Below are positions 63,600 through 64,000 of a DNA stretch of 64,000 nt, piece after piece. The position numbers were made by a program, and so were the translations under genes. The notes beneath the pieces are model-generated. The model was not told the DNA's origin. It made no database searches and saw only the letters and a list, made by a program, of their open reading frames with translations. Origin of the DNA: Daucus carota subsp. sativus (taxonomy: Eukaryota; Streptophyta; Magnoliopsida; Apiales; Apiaceae). The DNA lies in assembly GCF_001625215.2 (NCBI RefSeq), contig NC_030385.2:2783135-2847134 (forward strand), in the 5' to 3' direction. Position 1 is the stretch's first letter; each line of letters starts with the position of its first letter.

Positions 63600-64000
63600 A
63601 CACTCTCAGTAATAATTCTACTGATAGAGAAAAGACAATGGGAACTTATTTATACTATTCAGATACAACAAATTAAGAAATGGAGGGAAAAACTGTGGAT
63701 TCATGATTATATATTTGCTTCGCGAAATACTTTATTGCTCTTTTAAATTTACCTTTACAATTATAATGTCAGCACATTTCAGCACTATTGCAAATCCGAG
63801 ACAGAGCTACTATTAGCTGAACATGCATGCAGTTTTTCATGTACTTGCACTCAGACCTGAGATTTTTGCTTGGTATTGGATGATCATCAAAACAGAATTA
63901 TCCTGACTCAATTAGATTTTTTTTTAGGCAGAGTATACTAATTCTGATAGTGAGATGCATCATGCAAGAACAGCCCTTGGAAAGTTGGATCATGATCCAT
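63600..64000. other. AT-rich DNA at the window end
   Basis: No ORF with recognisable domains and no transposon ends were seen. Confidence 0.5.

Overview
This is a stretch of flowering-plant nuclear DNA, most likely from a eudicot. The signs are spliced genes with GT-AG introns, AT-rich intergenic DNA, and plant-type F-box, purple acid phosphatase and MYND proteins. It also carries many plant transposons: Stowaway-like and Tourist-like MITEs, hAT-like, Mutator-like, CACTA, Helitron, LINE, Ty1/copia and Ty3/gypsy remnants. The species cannot be named from the sequence alone.

Layout. 1-5.3 kb: AT-rich DNA dense with MITEs, including a hAT-like element nested in a Stowaway-like element, and perhaps the first exon of a minus-strand gene that leaves the window on the left. 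5.45-6.84 kb: an intact three-exon F-box/MYND gene. 8.6-10.4 kb: a dead, intron-containing copy of the RIO1 kinase gene. 11.7-18.0 kb: a five-exon gene for a 255-residue protein of unknown function with two related domains; its 4.3 kb third intron holds a Ty3/gypsy relic. 18-22.3 kb: intergenic repeats and MITEs. 22.4-27.8 kb: an intact 12-exon purple acid phosphatase gene, followed by a broken partial copy. 29.1-32.5 kb, minus strand: an intact seven-exon gene of the UPF0428/STEEP1 zinc-binding family. 33-34.7 kb: a 5'-truncated LINE split by a solo LTR. 35.1-36.6 kb: a second broken phosphatase copy that shares lesions with the first.

36.6-58.9 kb is a tandem array of three diverged copies of a 7-8 kb unit. 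Copies 2 and 3 each carry a nearly identical intronless minus-strand F-box gene (414 codons). Copies 1 and 2 carry eroded F-box remnants. Copy 1 is split by a Mutator-like inverted-repeat element that itself contains a deleted CACTA transposon; copy 3 preserves the unoccupied site. Copy 3 has gained a small Helitron; copy 2 preserves that unoccupied site. Copy 3 ends abruptly against a 5'-truncated Ty1/copia element (reverse transcriptase, RNase H, 3' LTR), followed by a CACTA terminus with a 353-bp tandem duplication, a probable solo LTR and another Stowaway-like MITE.

The genes do not form a pathway. The working genes here are probably the F-box/MYND protein, the 255-residue protein, the phosphatase, the STEEP1-like protein and the two F-box paralogues. 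I saw no CRISPR array, rRNA or tRNA. I found no clearly new biological system; the most informative signals are nested insertions that can be dated by paralogous empty sites, and the substitution pattern of the F-box pair. All identities and differences were read by eye.
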